A stretch of DNA of 64,000 nucleotides, from the NCBI RefSeq assembly GCF_001597735.1, contig NZ_LUTS01000007.1:124001-188000 (forward strand). Reading direction: 5' to 3'. Shown here one piece after another: positions 1-9,439 of the stretch. The notes beneath the pieces are model-generated. The model did no database searches. It was not told where the DNA came from and worked only from the letters and a program-made list of their open reading frames with translations. The translations under genes were made by a program, and so were the position numbers. This stretch comes from Neptuniibacter pectenicola. Lineage in GTDB: Bacteria > Pseudomonadota > Gammaproteobacteria > Pseudomonadales > Balneatricaceae. Within the stretch, counting starts at the first letter, position 1; every line of letters begins with the position of its first letter.

Positions 1-202
1 CAGCTACATCTCGTTGAAATACGCTTTCATAGGTGTAAAGCCCAAGAAAAATAACCGATAAGACAAACAGCATTAATAGATTATAGCCGGGTAAGGTCTC
101 GCCGAGCCGCCAAGCCTCTTCAGAAAATGAAATGGGGACGGCCAGCGCAAAAGCCCCTACAAATATCTGGCTTGCGTCTTCGACGTTAAAGCTTAACTTC
201 AT
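1..202 (-). CDS. DUF2391 / TIGR02587-type integral membrane protein (5' part only)
   Basis: Read from the reverse complement; the gene runs off the left edge, so only the first 67 codons are visible. ATG at 202 is preceded by an AGGGA-type ribosome binding site. The visible N-terminus carries the phrase FVGAFALAVPISFSEEAW followed by a hydrophobic helix (LLMLFVLSVIFLGLYTY). From memory this matches the N-terminus of the DUF2391 (TIGR02587) family of predicted integral membrane proteins, whose function is unknown. The divergent or downstream context cannot be judged because the rest of the gene is outside the window. Confidence 0.7.
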   Translation of the reverse strand, partial: MKLSFNVEDASQIFVGAFALAVPISFSEEAWRLGETLPGYNLLMLFVLSVIFLGLYTYESVFQRDVA

Positions 203-273
203 AATCGTCCCTATTAGCGTGTACAAGGCTGCTGAGGGGGAGATCCCTTCAGTAGTTAGTCTTTGTCTTGGCG

Positions 274-687
274 TTAGCGGTGAAGCTCACCAGCTCTTTC
301 AGGCTGATAGAGCACCTCTTTTAATTTAACCTTAAGTGCGCCACCTCCGGGTTTTGGCCATTCGATCTCATCGCCAACTGAAAGGCCGAGTAGGGCGCTG
401 CCAATGGGGGCCAAAATTGAGATTTTCTGCCCACTGGAATCCAGATCTTTTGGATAAACAAGGGTTAACTCAAACTCATGGTTAGTTGATTCGATAATAA
501 ATTTTACCGTTGAGTTCATGGTAACCGTTGTCGGTGGCACCTCATTGGGCGCGACGACATTTGCGCGGGCAAGCTCCGCTTCAAGTTCTGCTTGCCCCGC
601 AATACTATTTTTGGGCAAGGATTCAATTAAATTATAGAGTCGATCTGCATCTAATGAAGTAATCGTTATTTCTGGCCTTGTGTTCAT
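274..687 (-). CDS. rnk: Rnk, regulator of nucleoside diphosphate kinase
   Basis: A 137-residue protein, the same length as E. coli Rnk (136). It has the family's two-part layout: an N-terminal helical part (about residues 1-45, including LDADRLYNLIESLP) and a C-terminal GreA/GreB-like FKBP-fold domain (about 50-130, with ILAPIGSALLGLSVGDEIEW). Family members bind RNA polymerase near the secondary channel and influence nucleoside diphosphate kinase levels. The ATG at 687 has a GAGAG site nine bases upstream. It stands alone, with a roughly 500-bp non-coding stretch behind it. Assignment is by family resemblance and is firm; the physiological role in this organism is inferred. Confidence 0.9.
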   Translation of the reverse strand: MNTRPEITITSLDADRLYNLIESLPKNSIAGQAELEAELARANVVAPNEVPPTTVTMNSTVKFIIESTNHEFELTLVYPKDLDSSGQKISILAPIGSALLGLSVGDEIEWPKPGGGALKVKLKEVLYQPERAGELHR

Positions 688-1196
688 GTTTTACTCTCAA
701 ACTATTATGTAAATAACGTGTATTGAATAGGGTGACTTTTTTGGCTCAGCTGCACTCACGGCTGTTTTTGATGGTTACGATGTTGATCATAAGCACATTT
801 CAATAGCGGTATTCTGGGAGTGATAAGAGCGGATAGCTAACTACGTTTTGGTCATCGGTCTGTTATTACGTGTGTATGAGTAATAGCAAAATGATTATCG
901 TATTCACGTGTTTCTTAAATGTGAATAGTTAGTTTGTCTTTAATATTAGAATGTATTTGTAATCTTTTGTTTATAAAAGGTTTTCCTTAACCTGTCTTGG
1001 TTATGAATTAAGATCAGCTATGTTAATAGGGGGTGCCCCTTTTGCATGGTTCTACAGTGTAAATTAGCCGATGTTGTGCGTAAAAGCTAGTTTAAGATGA
1101 GAGAGATTTTGCGCGGTATAGTGGGCGAGCTGATAAGGCATAACGGAAAGGGCAAGCACGGTGATTGTCGGCTAGCCCTTCGTTAAGTAAAGAGGG
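688..1196. other. Non-coding stretch between rnk and roxA
   Basis: No convincing coding sequence in any frame. The part next to rnk must hold the rnk promoter, but I cannot place clear -35/-10 boxes. Two structures are visible: a small GC hairpin at 1028-1040 (arms AGGGG / CCCCT) followed by four T on the plus strand, and a larger imperfect hairpin at 1141-1185 described separately. Confidence 0.5.
1141..1185 (-). terminator. Imperfect hairpin downstream of roxA
   Basis: Arms TAACG...AAGGGC.AGC (1141-1157) and GCT.GCCCTT.CGTTA (1171-1185) pair with one mismatch and a small bulge around a 13-nt loop. It starts 12 bp after the roxA stop on the minus strand. There is no T-run after it, so it is either a weak terminator or an mRNA 3'-end stabiliser. 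Confidence 0.4.
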
Positions 1197-2348
1197 TTAT
1201 TCCTCTTCTAAGAAATAGACCGAGCCCTGTAAGAGTAATGCTTTGAGTAGTTCAATATTCTCTTCGTTGGGGCTAATTACTTCGTGATAGAGATTCGCGC
1301 AGAGGCTTTCGGCCAGTGGAATCTGTTCTGCGCTACAGACACACCCTTTACCATCAACAAAAAGGATAAAGTGATCGTCGACCCGGTTAAAGGCGAAACG
1401 AGAGCCTTCACTGCGGCAGATTGGTATGCCCGCATCAAGTAGCTGTTTAATCTCCGCTTCATCCATATCGCAGCTTTGATCGGCTCCCTGTTCTTGGTTT
1501 TTGGGTTCGGTCATAAATTGACCAAACCAGTGGGAGAGGAGTTCGGGGCTATCGATATAGTCGTGCATAATCGCTTTAACGCGATCAAGGGCGGCAGGGG
1601 TTATTTCCCCCGGGTTGTCCTGTTGCTTGAGGTCTGGGTCGCTATAGCGATCCTCAGCGGTGGTTATATTGTCTAGGTAGTCGGTGAAGTCTGCCATCAT
1701 CTCTTGATGGGAGGGCGCTCTGAATCCAATGGAGTAGGTCATGCAGTCATCCCCAATGGCGTAGCCGTTATGACCTAGTCTTGGTGGGACATAAAGCATA
1801 TCACCGGGCTGTAGATCCCAGGTTTGTTCCGGCGTCCATTCTGGCAGAATCATTACGGGGACATCGTCACGGCGGGGTGAGTCTTCGCCGTAGGTGCCAC
1901 CCACTTCCCAGCGTCGAGTGCCTGATGCTTGGATTAAAAACACATCGTAGTTATCGTAGTGTGGACCTACGCCACCGCCATCGGTGGCATAACTTACCAT
2001 TAGGTCATCAAGGCGCCAGTTAGGTACAAAGCGGAAATACTCTAATAGCTCATTTGCTTCGGGTACCCAATGATCCACTGATTGTACTAAGAGTGTCCAA
2101 TGGCTATCGGGTAAATCGGAAAAGGTCTCTTCACTTAAGGGGCCATGTTGTAGCTTCCAGTCTTTACCGTCGGGAGACTGGATGATTAAACGTGACTCCA
2201 CCTCTTCTTCTAAGGCCATGCCAGCGAGTTCATCAGGGCTGACGGGGGCTTCAAAATCAGGGAACGCGTTGCGTATTAATAGGGGCTTTTTCTGCCAGTA
2301 CTCGCGCAGAAATGTGTCTATACTGATGTCGCCAAATGGAGAGTTCAC
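1197..2348 (-). CDS. roxA: RoxA, ribosomal protein uL16 arginine 3-hydroxylase
   Basis: A 383-residue JmjC/cupin Fe(II)- and 2-oxoglutarate-dependent oxygenase, matching E. coli YcfD/RoxA in length and in the N-terminal phrase FLREYWQKKPLLIRNAF. The iron-binding HxD is seen in GPHYDNYDVFL (near residue 130) and the distal His in the GHNGYAIGDDC stretch (near 195). The C-terminal winged-helix part, typical of this ribosomal oxygenase group, follows. The family hydroxylates an arginine of large-subunit protein uL16 (L16). Translation starts at a GTG whose G is also the last base of the upstream stop (TAGTG), so it is probably translationally coupled to the small coiled-coil gene before it. Confidence 0.92.
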   Translation of the reverse strand: MNSPFGDISIDTFLREYWQKKPLLIRNAFPDFEAPVSPDELAGMALEEEVESRLIIQSPDGKDWKLQHGPLSEETFSDLPDSHWTLLVQSVDHWVPEANELLEYFRFVPNWRLDDLMVSYATDGGGVGPHYDNYDVFLIQASGTRRWEVGGTYGEDSPRRDDVPVMILPEWTPEQTWDLQPGDMLYVPPRLGHNGYAIGDDCMTYSIGFRAPSHQEMMADFTDYLDNITTAEDRYSDPDLKQQDNPGEITPAALDRVKAIMHDYIDSPELLSHWFGQFMTEPKNQEQGADQSCDMDEAEIKQLLDAGIPICRSEGSRFAFNRVDDHFILFVDGKGCVCSAEQIPLAESLCANLYHEVISPNEENIELLKALLLQGSVYFLEEE

Positions 2349-2596
2349 TATTTAATAAACTCCATTAACTCTTCAACCGCTTTCTCCATCTCGTCGTAAA
2401 CTTTACGTTTGTCGCGATTGGCTAAGGCTGCAATCTTGTTGTTGCCCACTTTTTTTAAGCATTTTGCGATGGTGTCAGCACTTTGGCGAATGCCTACGGC
2501 GTTGTAACCCATCATTTTTGATTCATCTTGCATCTGTTTGATGCCCGCACGCAGTTCATCGGCTTGTTTTAATAAAGCGTCTAGTCTGTCTTCCAT
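2348..2596 (-). CDS. Small coiled-coil protein of unknown function
   Basis: An 82-residue hydrophilic, heptad-rich protein (MEDRLDALLKQADELRAGIKQ...), probably helical throughout, ending EKAVEELMEFIK. I do not recognise a family. I prefer the ATG at 2596; a GTG at 2611 would add five residues (MRPNT) and also reads through. It overlaps the roxA start by one base and follows trmJ by about 50 bp, so it belongs to the same minus-strand operon of RNA/ribosome-modification genes. No catalytic motif, signal peptide or cysteine cluster is present apart from one Cys. Confidence 0.7.
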   Translation of the reverse strand: MEDRLDALLKQADELRAGIKQMQDESKMMGYNAVGIRQSADTIAKCLKKVGNNKIAALANRDKRKVYDEMEKAVEELMEFIK

Positions 2597-2643
2597 CGTA
2601 TTGGGTCTCACTTTATCGATCAGCGGTTTAGCTGATCGATTGG

Positions 2644-3369
2644 TTATTTTTTGAGTTTTTCAACGGTTTCTTCGACTGAGGTGAGTATGCCGCGGAGCAT
2701 ATTCAGTTCAGTGCGCTCAGGGCGTGAACGGTTGAAGAAACGGCGTAATTTGTCTAATACTTTACCCTCATGTTGAGGAATTATAAATTCTGTTGTGCGC
2801 AGCACTTTTTCTAAATGGTTATAAAATAGCCCCATCTCTTTTTGGCGGGGGTATTCTTCCTCAATCTCAGTGTAAGTTTTTTCTTCCGCGGCGACATAGA
2901 CTTCGTAACAGAGCAGTTGAATCGCCTGAGATACATTGAGTACGGGGTAGTCTGGATTAGCGGGGATGTAGATATGGAGGTTGCATTGCTGCAACTCATC
3001 ATTATGTAGCCCCATGGTTTCACGCCCAAAAACGAGTGCTACTTTGCCTTGTTTTGATTCGGCGACAATACGTTCGGCCCCTTTTCGCGCGTTGAGTAGT
3101 GGAAGATCGAATGTTCGTTTTGTGCGGGCACTGGTTCCTATGACCAGCTGACAGTCGGCAATCGCTTCTTCTAAGGAGTTAACAAGGGTCGCGTTTTCTA
3201 GCAGGTCTTTGGCGCCCGCAGCACGGGCATCCGCTTCATCGCTAGGAAACTCTCTTGGCTCAACAAGGTATAGATTAGTTAAACCCATATTTTTCATGGC
3301 GCGGGCTGCCGCGCCAATGTTGCCGGGGTGGAAGGTGTTGATCAGTACAACTCTAATGTTTGATAGCAT
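2644..3369 (-). CDS. trmJ: TrmJ, tRNA (cytidine/uridine-2'-O-)-methyltransferase
   Basis: A 241-residue SPOUT-class methyltransferase. The N-terminus MLSNIRVVLINTFHPGNIGAA matches TrmJ, as do the trefoil-knot motifs GTSART, ALVFGRETMGL and the PVLNVSQAIQLLCYE helix (about residues 75-155). The C-terminal helical extension (about 165-241) is also TrmJ-like. The enzyme methylates the ribose of position 32 in several tRNAs using S-adenosylmethionine. I place the start at ATG 3369 because it matches the family; a GTG at 3384 that overlaps the preceding stop as GTGA is possible and would add five residues. It lies after an alpha/beta hydrolase gene rather than before iscR, its common neighbour elsewhere. 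Confidence 0.92.
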   Translation of the reverse strand: MLSNIRVVLINTFHPGNIGAAARAMKNMGLTNLYLVEPREFPSDEADARAAGAKDLLENATLVNSLEEAIADCQLVIGTSARTKRTFDLPLLNARKGAERIVAESKQGKVALVFGRETMGLHNDELQQCNLHIYIPANPDYPVLNVSQAIQLLCYEVYVAAEEKTYTEIEEEYPRQKEMGLFYNHLEKVLRTTEFIIPQHEGKVLDKLRRFFNRSRPERTELNMLRGILTSVEETVEKLKK

Positions 3370-3380
3370 TTCAGGAGATC

Positions 3381-4217
3381 TCACAAAGCATCAACAAAGC
3401 GGTTAAGGTCATAGATAAATTTTTGTCTATGCCACAAGTGGGGAGAGTGGTCCGCGCTAGGGTAGACAAGCAATTCGGAATTTTCAATATGTTGGTGAAC
3501 CCAGTGTTGAAGTTCAGCACAATAAAATTGGCTTTCTTCACCATAAATTAACAGGGTCGGCTTGTTTATTGTAGGCAGAACATCACGGTAGTCCTGTTGG
3601 GTTATGTTTTCCCAGCAAGCGATTAAGAGCGGCGCATTCTGCTTTTGTAGGTAGTCACGCATCTTTTGAAACCCGTGGGAGTTTTGTTGGAAGTTTTTTA
3701 ACGATTGGTGATGCATGCCATAGGCGATCAGCTCTAAGACGCTTTGGCTAAAGTCCTGTTTAAGTAACTGGATAAAGGTCTCGTTGTTTTGGTTACTAAA
3801 TTCACCATAGACGCCGTGGTTCCATTCTTCATCGGTCAGTAGCTTAGGTGAATGATCAACCATGCAGAGGCCGGCAATGCGATCCTGACCAAATTGGCGA
3901 ATATACTCCCATGTGGTTAATGCGCCGAGTGAATGACCAATGATCACGGCTTCCTCCACGTCTAAGTGGTCTAGGAGCGTGTTAAGGTCATCGGCCATCT
4001 GGGATAAGGTCATGTTAGTGTCTTCGGGGTAGGGGTGCCCTCCGTGCCCTCGTGCGTCCCAGCACACTACATGGTGCTCTTGGGCGAGTTCTGAGGCGAA
4101 AGGTAGCCATTCACGCACGCAGGCGGTCCAGCCGTGAAGAAAGATTAAGGTTTTTTTGCCTTCACCAAGGGAGATGAAGTGAATCTTAGTTAAGTCGGGG
4201 CGGGTAAGATATTCCAT
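3381..4217 (-). CDS. Alpha/beta-fold hydrolase
   Basis: A 278-residue single-domain alpha/beta hydrolase without a signal peptide, so probably cytoplasmic. Visible family features are the oxyanion-region LHGWTAC (about residue 28), the nucleophile elbow GHSLG (about 95), and the C-terminal catalytic His in SADHSPHLWH (about 257). These assign the fold but not the substrate; esterases, lactonases and MenH-like enzymes share them. The gene heads the trmJ / small coiled-coil / roxA run on the minus strand and overlaps or nearly touches trmJ, implying co-expression. It is separated from purB by a strong terminator. Confidence 0.8.
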   Translation of the reverse strand: MEYLTRPDLTKIHFISLGEGKKTLIFLHGWTACVREWLPFASELAQEHHVVCWDARGHGGHPYPEDTNMTLSQMADDLNTLLDHLDVEEAVIIGHSLGALTTWEYIRQFGQDRIAGLCMVDHSPKLLTDEEWNHGVYGEFSNQNNETFIQLLKQDFSQSVLELIAYGMHHQSLKNFQQNSHGFQKMRDYLQKQNAPLLIACWENITQQDYRDVLPTINKPTLLIYGEESQFYCAELQHWVHQHIENSELLVYPSADHSPHLWHRQKFIYDLNRFVDAL

Positions 4218-4237
4218 AAGGCTTAATCCATAATAAT

Positions 4238-4263
4238 AAAAACGGGGCCATAGCCCCGTTTTT
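4238..4263 (-). terminator. Rho-independent terminator after purB
   Basis: GC-rich perfect stem (AACGGGGC / GCCCCGTT) with a 4-nt loop and T-runs on both sides, just past the purB stop on the minus strand. A second AT-rich inverted repeat (4264-4273 with 4293-4302) sits over the last codons of purB, enclosing a small GAGC/GCTC hairpin. Confidence 0.85.
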
Positions 4264-4293
4264 AAAATCTAAATTGAGCGTTAAGGCTCCCCT

Positions 4294-5723
<1,430 letters not shown>

Positions 5724-5789
5724 GGGCTAGTGCCGACAAATCACAGACAATCGCCTGATGCGGGGGTGGAGATCCTTATAATGAGCGCC

Positions 5790-6485
5790 TTAGCCCATTA
5801 TTTTTTTTAATGAGGGGCGAAGGCGTGATTTGAAAAAGAGTAGGTGCCAACGTTTACCACCTTTTTGTCGCCAGAGCATGGCACTGCGGATACCTGCGAG
5901 GAGTAAGGCGCGAATTTTTGCCGCATTCTCACTGTTTTGCAGATGCCTTGGGTCTCCTGTTACCTGAATACGGAAGCTAAATGAGCTGATCGTATCTTGA
6001 TAAAGACTTGCGAGGTTAGCAATAACATTAGGGTGGCAGTAGGTGGCTGGCGTTAAGGTAACATCCTGCTCTTCAGCGAGGTTCGCATCGCTGTAATGTT
6101 TGTCAGCGTTGAAGTATTTAGCTTGTTCGGTCACTTGGCTTAAGCGGTGAGCGATGGTTTTTAGCATCTCTGGGTTTGCACTGAGTTTGCGCTCTAAGTG
6201 CACCATGCTGAGGACGTAGCGAATCACATCTTTATTGTGTTCTGCCCGTGGCTTATCTACGATATCTTTTAGGTTTTGTAAGCCTAAATGTAGATTGTAG
6301 GGGAGGTCGGCTGCGCCCCCATAAACATCTTCAGAGCATGCGGGGTCAAGCTGCATAATGCTGTAGATGGATGTTTCAAGGCTGTCCTGTGCAACCATTC
6401 CACGGGTCGCTATCTGCTCGACTAATGCTGCCGCTTGGAAAAGGCCAGCAAGGCCTAGGGTTTGTTCATCATGTTGACGTGACAC
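5790..6485 (-). CDS. hflD: HflD, high-frequency-lysogenisation protein homologue
   Basis: A 231-residue, mostly helical protein that resembles HflD of E. coli (213 residues) in the segments LAGLFQAAALVEQIA, GLQNLKDI, DVIRYVLSMVHLERKL and, near the C-terminus, RHLQNSENAAKIRALLLAGIRSAMLW. In E. coli HflD is a peripheral inner-membrane protein that binds phage lambda CII; its normal housekeeping role is unclear. GTG start at 6485 with an AGAGG site. It sits 10 bp after mnmA, exactly as in enterobacteria. The basic C-terminal tail (KSRLRPSLKKIMG) is slightly longer than usual. Confidence 0.9.
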   Translation of the reverse strand: MSRQHDEQTLGLAGLFQAAALVEQIATRGMVAQDSLETSIYSIMQLDPACSEDVYGGAADLPYNLHLGLQNLKDIVDKPRAEHNKDVIRYVLSMVHLERKLSANPEMLKTIAHRLSQVTEQAKYFNADKHYSDANLAEEQDVTLTPATYCHPNVIANLASLYQDTISSFSFRIQVTGDPRHLQNSENAAKIRALLLAGIRSAMLWRQKGGKRWHLLFFKSRLRPSLKKIMG

Positions 6486-6495
6486 CGTAAACCTC

Positions 6496-7611
6496 TCAAC
6501 TATCTAATGATTCATGCTTGCCAGTATTTTCGATTACGCCGCCGCCAAGGCATATATCCGCGCTATAGATAACAACGGACTGACCTGGTGTCACTGCACG
6601 CTGGGGCTCATCAAATCGGATGAGGTAACCTGAATCGCCATTGCGTTCTATGATGCAGTTTTGATCAGACTGACGGTAGCGCACTTTTGCCTTACAACGG
6701 TAAGGTAGTGGTGGCTCTTCACTATTGATCCAAAAGATCTCATCGGCGGTTAGCCAATCCGTAAATAATAGATCATGTTGTTTACCCTGTACGGCGATCA
6801 GTACATTCCGCTCTAGATCTTTACCCGCTACAAACCACGGCTCTTCTGGGTAATCCTTTAGACCACCAATATGAAGGCCTTGGCGTTGGCCTATGGTGTA
6901 GTACATCAAGCCGGCGTGTTCACCAATTTGATCACCGGCAGGGGTTTCTATCTGACCGGGCTGCGCGGGTAAGTATTGCTTTAGAAAATCACTAAAGCGG
7001 CGCTCACCGATAAAACAGATGCCTGTACTGTCTTTTTTATTATGCGTGACCAGATCGTTAGCTTCTGCGAGCTTTCTTACGTCTGGTTTTTCCAGCTCCC
7101 CAACGGGGAAAAGGGTTTTCTCTATCTCTGGTTGGCCTACCTGATGTAGGAAATAACTTTGATCTTTATTGTTGTCGAGGCCTTTAAGTAAACGGGTTTT
7201 TCCCTCACGTAGACCGCGGCGCACGTAATGACCGGTAGCGATCATGTCTGCGCCTAATTCTATCGCATACTCAAGAAAGGCTTTAAATTTGATTTCACGG
7301 TTACAGAGAATGTCGGGGTTAGGTGTTCGGCCCGCTTTGTACTCTTCAAGGAAATGCTCAAAGACATTATCCCAGTATTCTGCTGCAAAATTGGCGGTGT
7401 GAAGGGGGATGCCTAGCTTATCGCATACAGCTTGGGCGTCCGCTAAGTCATCTTTAGCTGTACAGTATTCTGTGCCGTCATCCTCATCCCAGTTTTTCAT
7501 AAAAAGGCCTTCAACCTGATAACCTTGCTGCAACAGGAGTAGGGCTGAAACGGATGAGTCAACACCGCCGGACATGCCGACGATCACTTTAATCTGGCTA
7601 TGATCAGTCAT
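6496..7611 (-). CDS. mnmA: MnmA, tRNA-specific 2-thiouridylase
   Basis: A 371-residue enzyme that thiolates U34 of tRNA-Lys, -Glu and -Gln. The ATP-binding PP-loop SGGVDSS is at residues 14-20, the catalytic cysteines are in [10 protein letters not shown] (about 103) and [10 protein letters not shown] (about 200), and the central and C-terminal beta-barrel domains follow ([14 protein letters not shown], about 237). Sulfur comes from the Tus relay via IscS in the known system. It is preceded within about a dozen bases by nudJ and followed by hflD, the standard gammaproteobacterial operon. Confidence 0.97.
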   Translation of the reverse strand: MTDHSQIKVIVGMSGGVDSSVSALLLLQQGYQVEGLFMKNWDEDDGTEYCTAKDDLADAQAVCDKLGIPLHTANFAAEYWDNVFEHFLEEYKAGRTPNPDILCNREIKFKAFLEYAIELGADMIATGHYVRRGLREGKTRLLKGLDNNKDQSYFLHQVGQPEIEKTLFPVGELEKPDVRKLAEANDLVTHNKKDSTGICFIGERRFSDFLKQYLPAQPGQIETPAGDQIGEHAGLMYYTIGQRQGLHIGGLKDYPEEPWFVAGKDLERNVLIAVQGKQHDLLFTDWLTADEIFWINSEEPPLPYRCKAKVRYRQSDQNCIIERNGDSGYLIRFDEPQRAVTPGQSVVIYSADICLGGGVIENTGKHESLDS

Positions 7612-7623
7612 GAGTGATTTCGA

Positions 7624-8073
7624 TTAGTTACTGTATTCGTGAATGAGTTCTAAGGGGTATTGTTTGCCGGCAATGTAGTCGTCAATGCACTGTAGCACCA
7701 TTGGACAGCGAAGTTTATGCTTATTGAGCGCAACTTCATCACGGGTCATCCAAACGGTTTGAATAATACCGTCATCTAATGGCCTACCTGCATCGTGTTT
7801 AATCGCTTCTGCATAAAAGCAGGCGCGATGGTACGTGATGTTATTATTGCCCGATCGATAGACATAGAAACCGATAAGATAGCTGGGTTTTACATGCCAA
7901 GCAGATTCTTCCAGTGTTTCTCTACATGCGGCTTGAACAAAGGTTTCCCCCTCTTCAATATGACCCGCCGGTTGATTTAATACAACTTCACCGGACGAGT
8001 GCTCTTCTATCAGTAGAAATTTGCCGTCTTTTTCAACAATGACAGCAACGGTGGCATGAGGATACCAATCCAT
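7624..8073 (-). CDS. nudJ: NudJ-type Nudix phosphatase
   Basis: A 149-residue Nudix hydrolase. The Nudix box runs through GHIEEGETFVQAACRETLEE (about residues 38-57) with the catalytic REtlEE core; the usual Gly after EE-x is replaced (EESAW). NudJ acts on thiamin pyrophosphate intermediates and nucleoside di/triphosphates in E. coli. The gene's place immediately upstream of mnmA and its C-terminal YPLELIHE (E. coli YPLEMI) support NudJ over other Nudix enzymes. I choose the second of two tandem ATGs (8073) because the GAGGA site is 5 bases from it; the first would add one Met. Confidence 0.88.
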   Translation of the reverse strand: MDWYPHATVAVIVEKDGKFLLIEEHSSGEVVLNQPAGHIEEGETFVQAACRETLEESAWHVKPSYLIGFYVYRSGNNNITYHRACFYAEAIKHDAGRPLDDGIIQTVWMTRDEVALNKHKLRCPMVLQCIDDYIAGKQYPLELIHEYSN

Positions 8074-8190
8074 CATATTCCTCAGAAATTTGTTCGTAAT
8101 TATTTGGATTTATACGTATAAAATAAGCGCCACACAATAGCATCAAATGGGGCCGTTTGATAGATAAAAACACGGGCTAAAGGTTACGAT

Positions 8191-8221
8191 AATCCAGTAA
8201 ATTAATGCTATTATCTGGATT
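8191..8221. promoter_or_regulatory. Inverted repeat over a possible extended -10 box upstream of moaE
   Basis: Arms AATCCAG (8191-8197) and CTGGATT (8215-8221) flank an AT-rich centre containing TGCTATTAT, close to an extended -10 element, 24 bp before the moaE start. It could be an operator. It does not resemble the ModE site I know. Confidence 0.35.
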
Positions 8222-8244
8222 GTTAATCGTAGGGGTAAAGCGTT

Positions 8245-8703
8245 ATGGCCGTGACTCAGGTGCGTGTTCAAACGGATGATTTTGATATCGGGGCATTATC
8301 GGAACAGGTCAGGGCCAATGATGCGACGAGCGGTGCTATTGTTACATTCACCGGTATAGTGCGAGAGTTAGTAGCGGCGGACCAATCATTGGAGGCGCTG
8401 TTTTTAGAGCATTACCCCGGTATGACTGAAAAAGCGTTAAACCATATTGCTGATCAGGCGCGAGCGCGTTGGGCTTTGGGTAATATCGTGATTAGTCATC
8501 GGGTAGGGACGTTGTCTCTTAATGAAAATATTGTGTTTGTGGGGGTCGGTAGCGCTCACCGAGCCAGTGCATTTGAAGCGGCTCAATTTATAATGGATTA
8601 CTTAAAAAAGGCGGCGCCTTTTTGGAAAAAAGAGATCTCGTCTAAAGGCGAAGTGTGGGTTGAACAGAAGCAAAGTGATTTAGATGCAGCGAAACGCTGG
8701 TAA
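8245..8703 (+). CDS. moaE: Molybdopterin synthase catalytic (large) subunit
   Basis: A 152-residue MoaE. Recognised by GAIVTFTGIVRE (about residues 30-41), LEHYPGMTEKAL (about 54), RVGTLSLNENIVFVGVGSAHR (about 93-112, broken here only in discussion) and the catalytic-lysine region KKAAPFWKKE (about 122-131). With thiocarboxylated MoaD it converts precursor Z (cPMP) into molybdopterin. It is isolated here: no moaA, moaC or moaD lies next to it, so its partner must be elsewhere. The convergent response regulator gene begins only 37 bp after it. Confidence 0.93.
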   Translation: MAVTQVRVQTDDFDIGALSEQVRANDATSGAIVTFTGIVRELVAADQSLEALFLEHYPGMTEKALNHIADQARARWALGNIVISHRVGTLSLNENIVFVGVGSAHRASAFEAAQFIMDYLKKAAPFWKKEISSKGEVWVEQKQSDLDAAKRW

Positions 8704-8740
8704 CCTATGGCCCCTATGTGATGTGGCTTAACAGGTCCGT

Positions 8741-9439
8741 TTATTCATGTTCATTAAATCTATAGCCTATGCCGTGCACTGTCTGGATCAGTTTAGGGGC
8801 TTTTGCGTCTAACTCAATAACTTTTCGTAATTTAGAGATGTGCTGGTCTAGCGTACGGCTACTTGGTAAATAATCTCTCCCCCAACATTCATTGAATAAC
8901 ATATCTCGATCAACGACTTTGCCTTTTTCACGGTGGAGGAGTTGGAGAATTTTAAGATCCCTAAGGCTCAGTTCAAATGTCATTGCGTCACGTTGCGCTT
9001 GTAGTTGGGCAGGCAAAACGTGCAGGTCATTCATCCAGAAGGTTTCAGCGTCCTGTGAAACCTTAGGCTGCGGGGTAGGTCGGCAGCGCCGGGCCACGGC
9101 TTTTATGCGGGCGATGACCTCGCGGGTACCAAAGGGTTTTTTTATGTAATCATCAGCCCCGAGCTCTAAGCCTAACACTTGATCAATCTCTTCTGACTTT
9201 GCGGTAATAAAGATGACGGGGACCGTCTCATTAAGCTGGCGGATCTTTCTGCATACCGTATAACCGTCCATGATCGGCATCATAATATCGAGTAAGACAA
9301 GGTCCGGCTGATGTTTGATATATACGCTTAGCGCTGCCTCACCGTTTTCCGCTTCAAGGCAGGTATAACCCTCATTATCGAGTAGATCGGAAAGCCCCAT
9401 TCTAATGTTGAGGTCATCTTCTGCGATAAGAATTTTCAT
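8741..9439 (-). CDS. OmpR/PhoB-family response regulator
   Basis: A 232-residue two-domain response regulator. The receiver domain (1-120) shows the acidic pair E7/D8/D9, phosphoacceptor D51 in LVLLDIMMPIMDG, the conserved Thr in FITAKSEE and Lys in DDYIKKPFG. The C-terminal winged helix (about 135-230) ends with SRTLDQHISKLRKVIE and VHGIGYRF, typical DNA-recognition and hairpin segments. It overlaps the upstream histidine kinase by four bases (ATGA), so the two are translated together. Target genes are unknown; the VWA gene at the head of the operon is an obvious candidate for autoregulation. Confidence 0.9.
   Translation of the reverse strand: MKILIAEDDLNIRMGLSDLLDNEGYTCLEAENGEAALSVYIKHQPDLVLLDIMMPIMDGYTVCRKIRQLNETVPVIFITAKSEEIDQVLGLELGADDYIKKPFGTREVIARIKAVARRCRPTPQPKVSQDAETFWMNDLHVLPAQLQAQRDAMTFELSLRDLKILQLLHREKGKVVDRDMLFNECWGRDYLPSSRTLDQHISKLRKVIELDAKAPKLIQTVHGIGYRFNEHE

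Noticed and set aside
132-329. 65-residue plus-strand frame at the left edge
   Set aside because: Overlaps the DUF2391 gene and the rnk 3' end antisense; no family resemblance.
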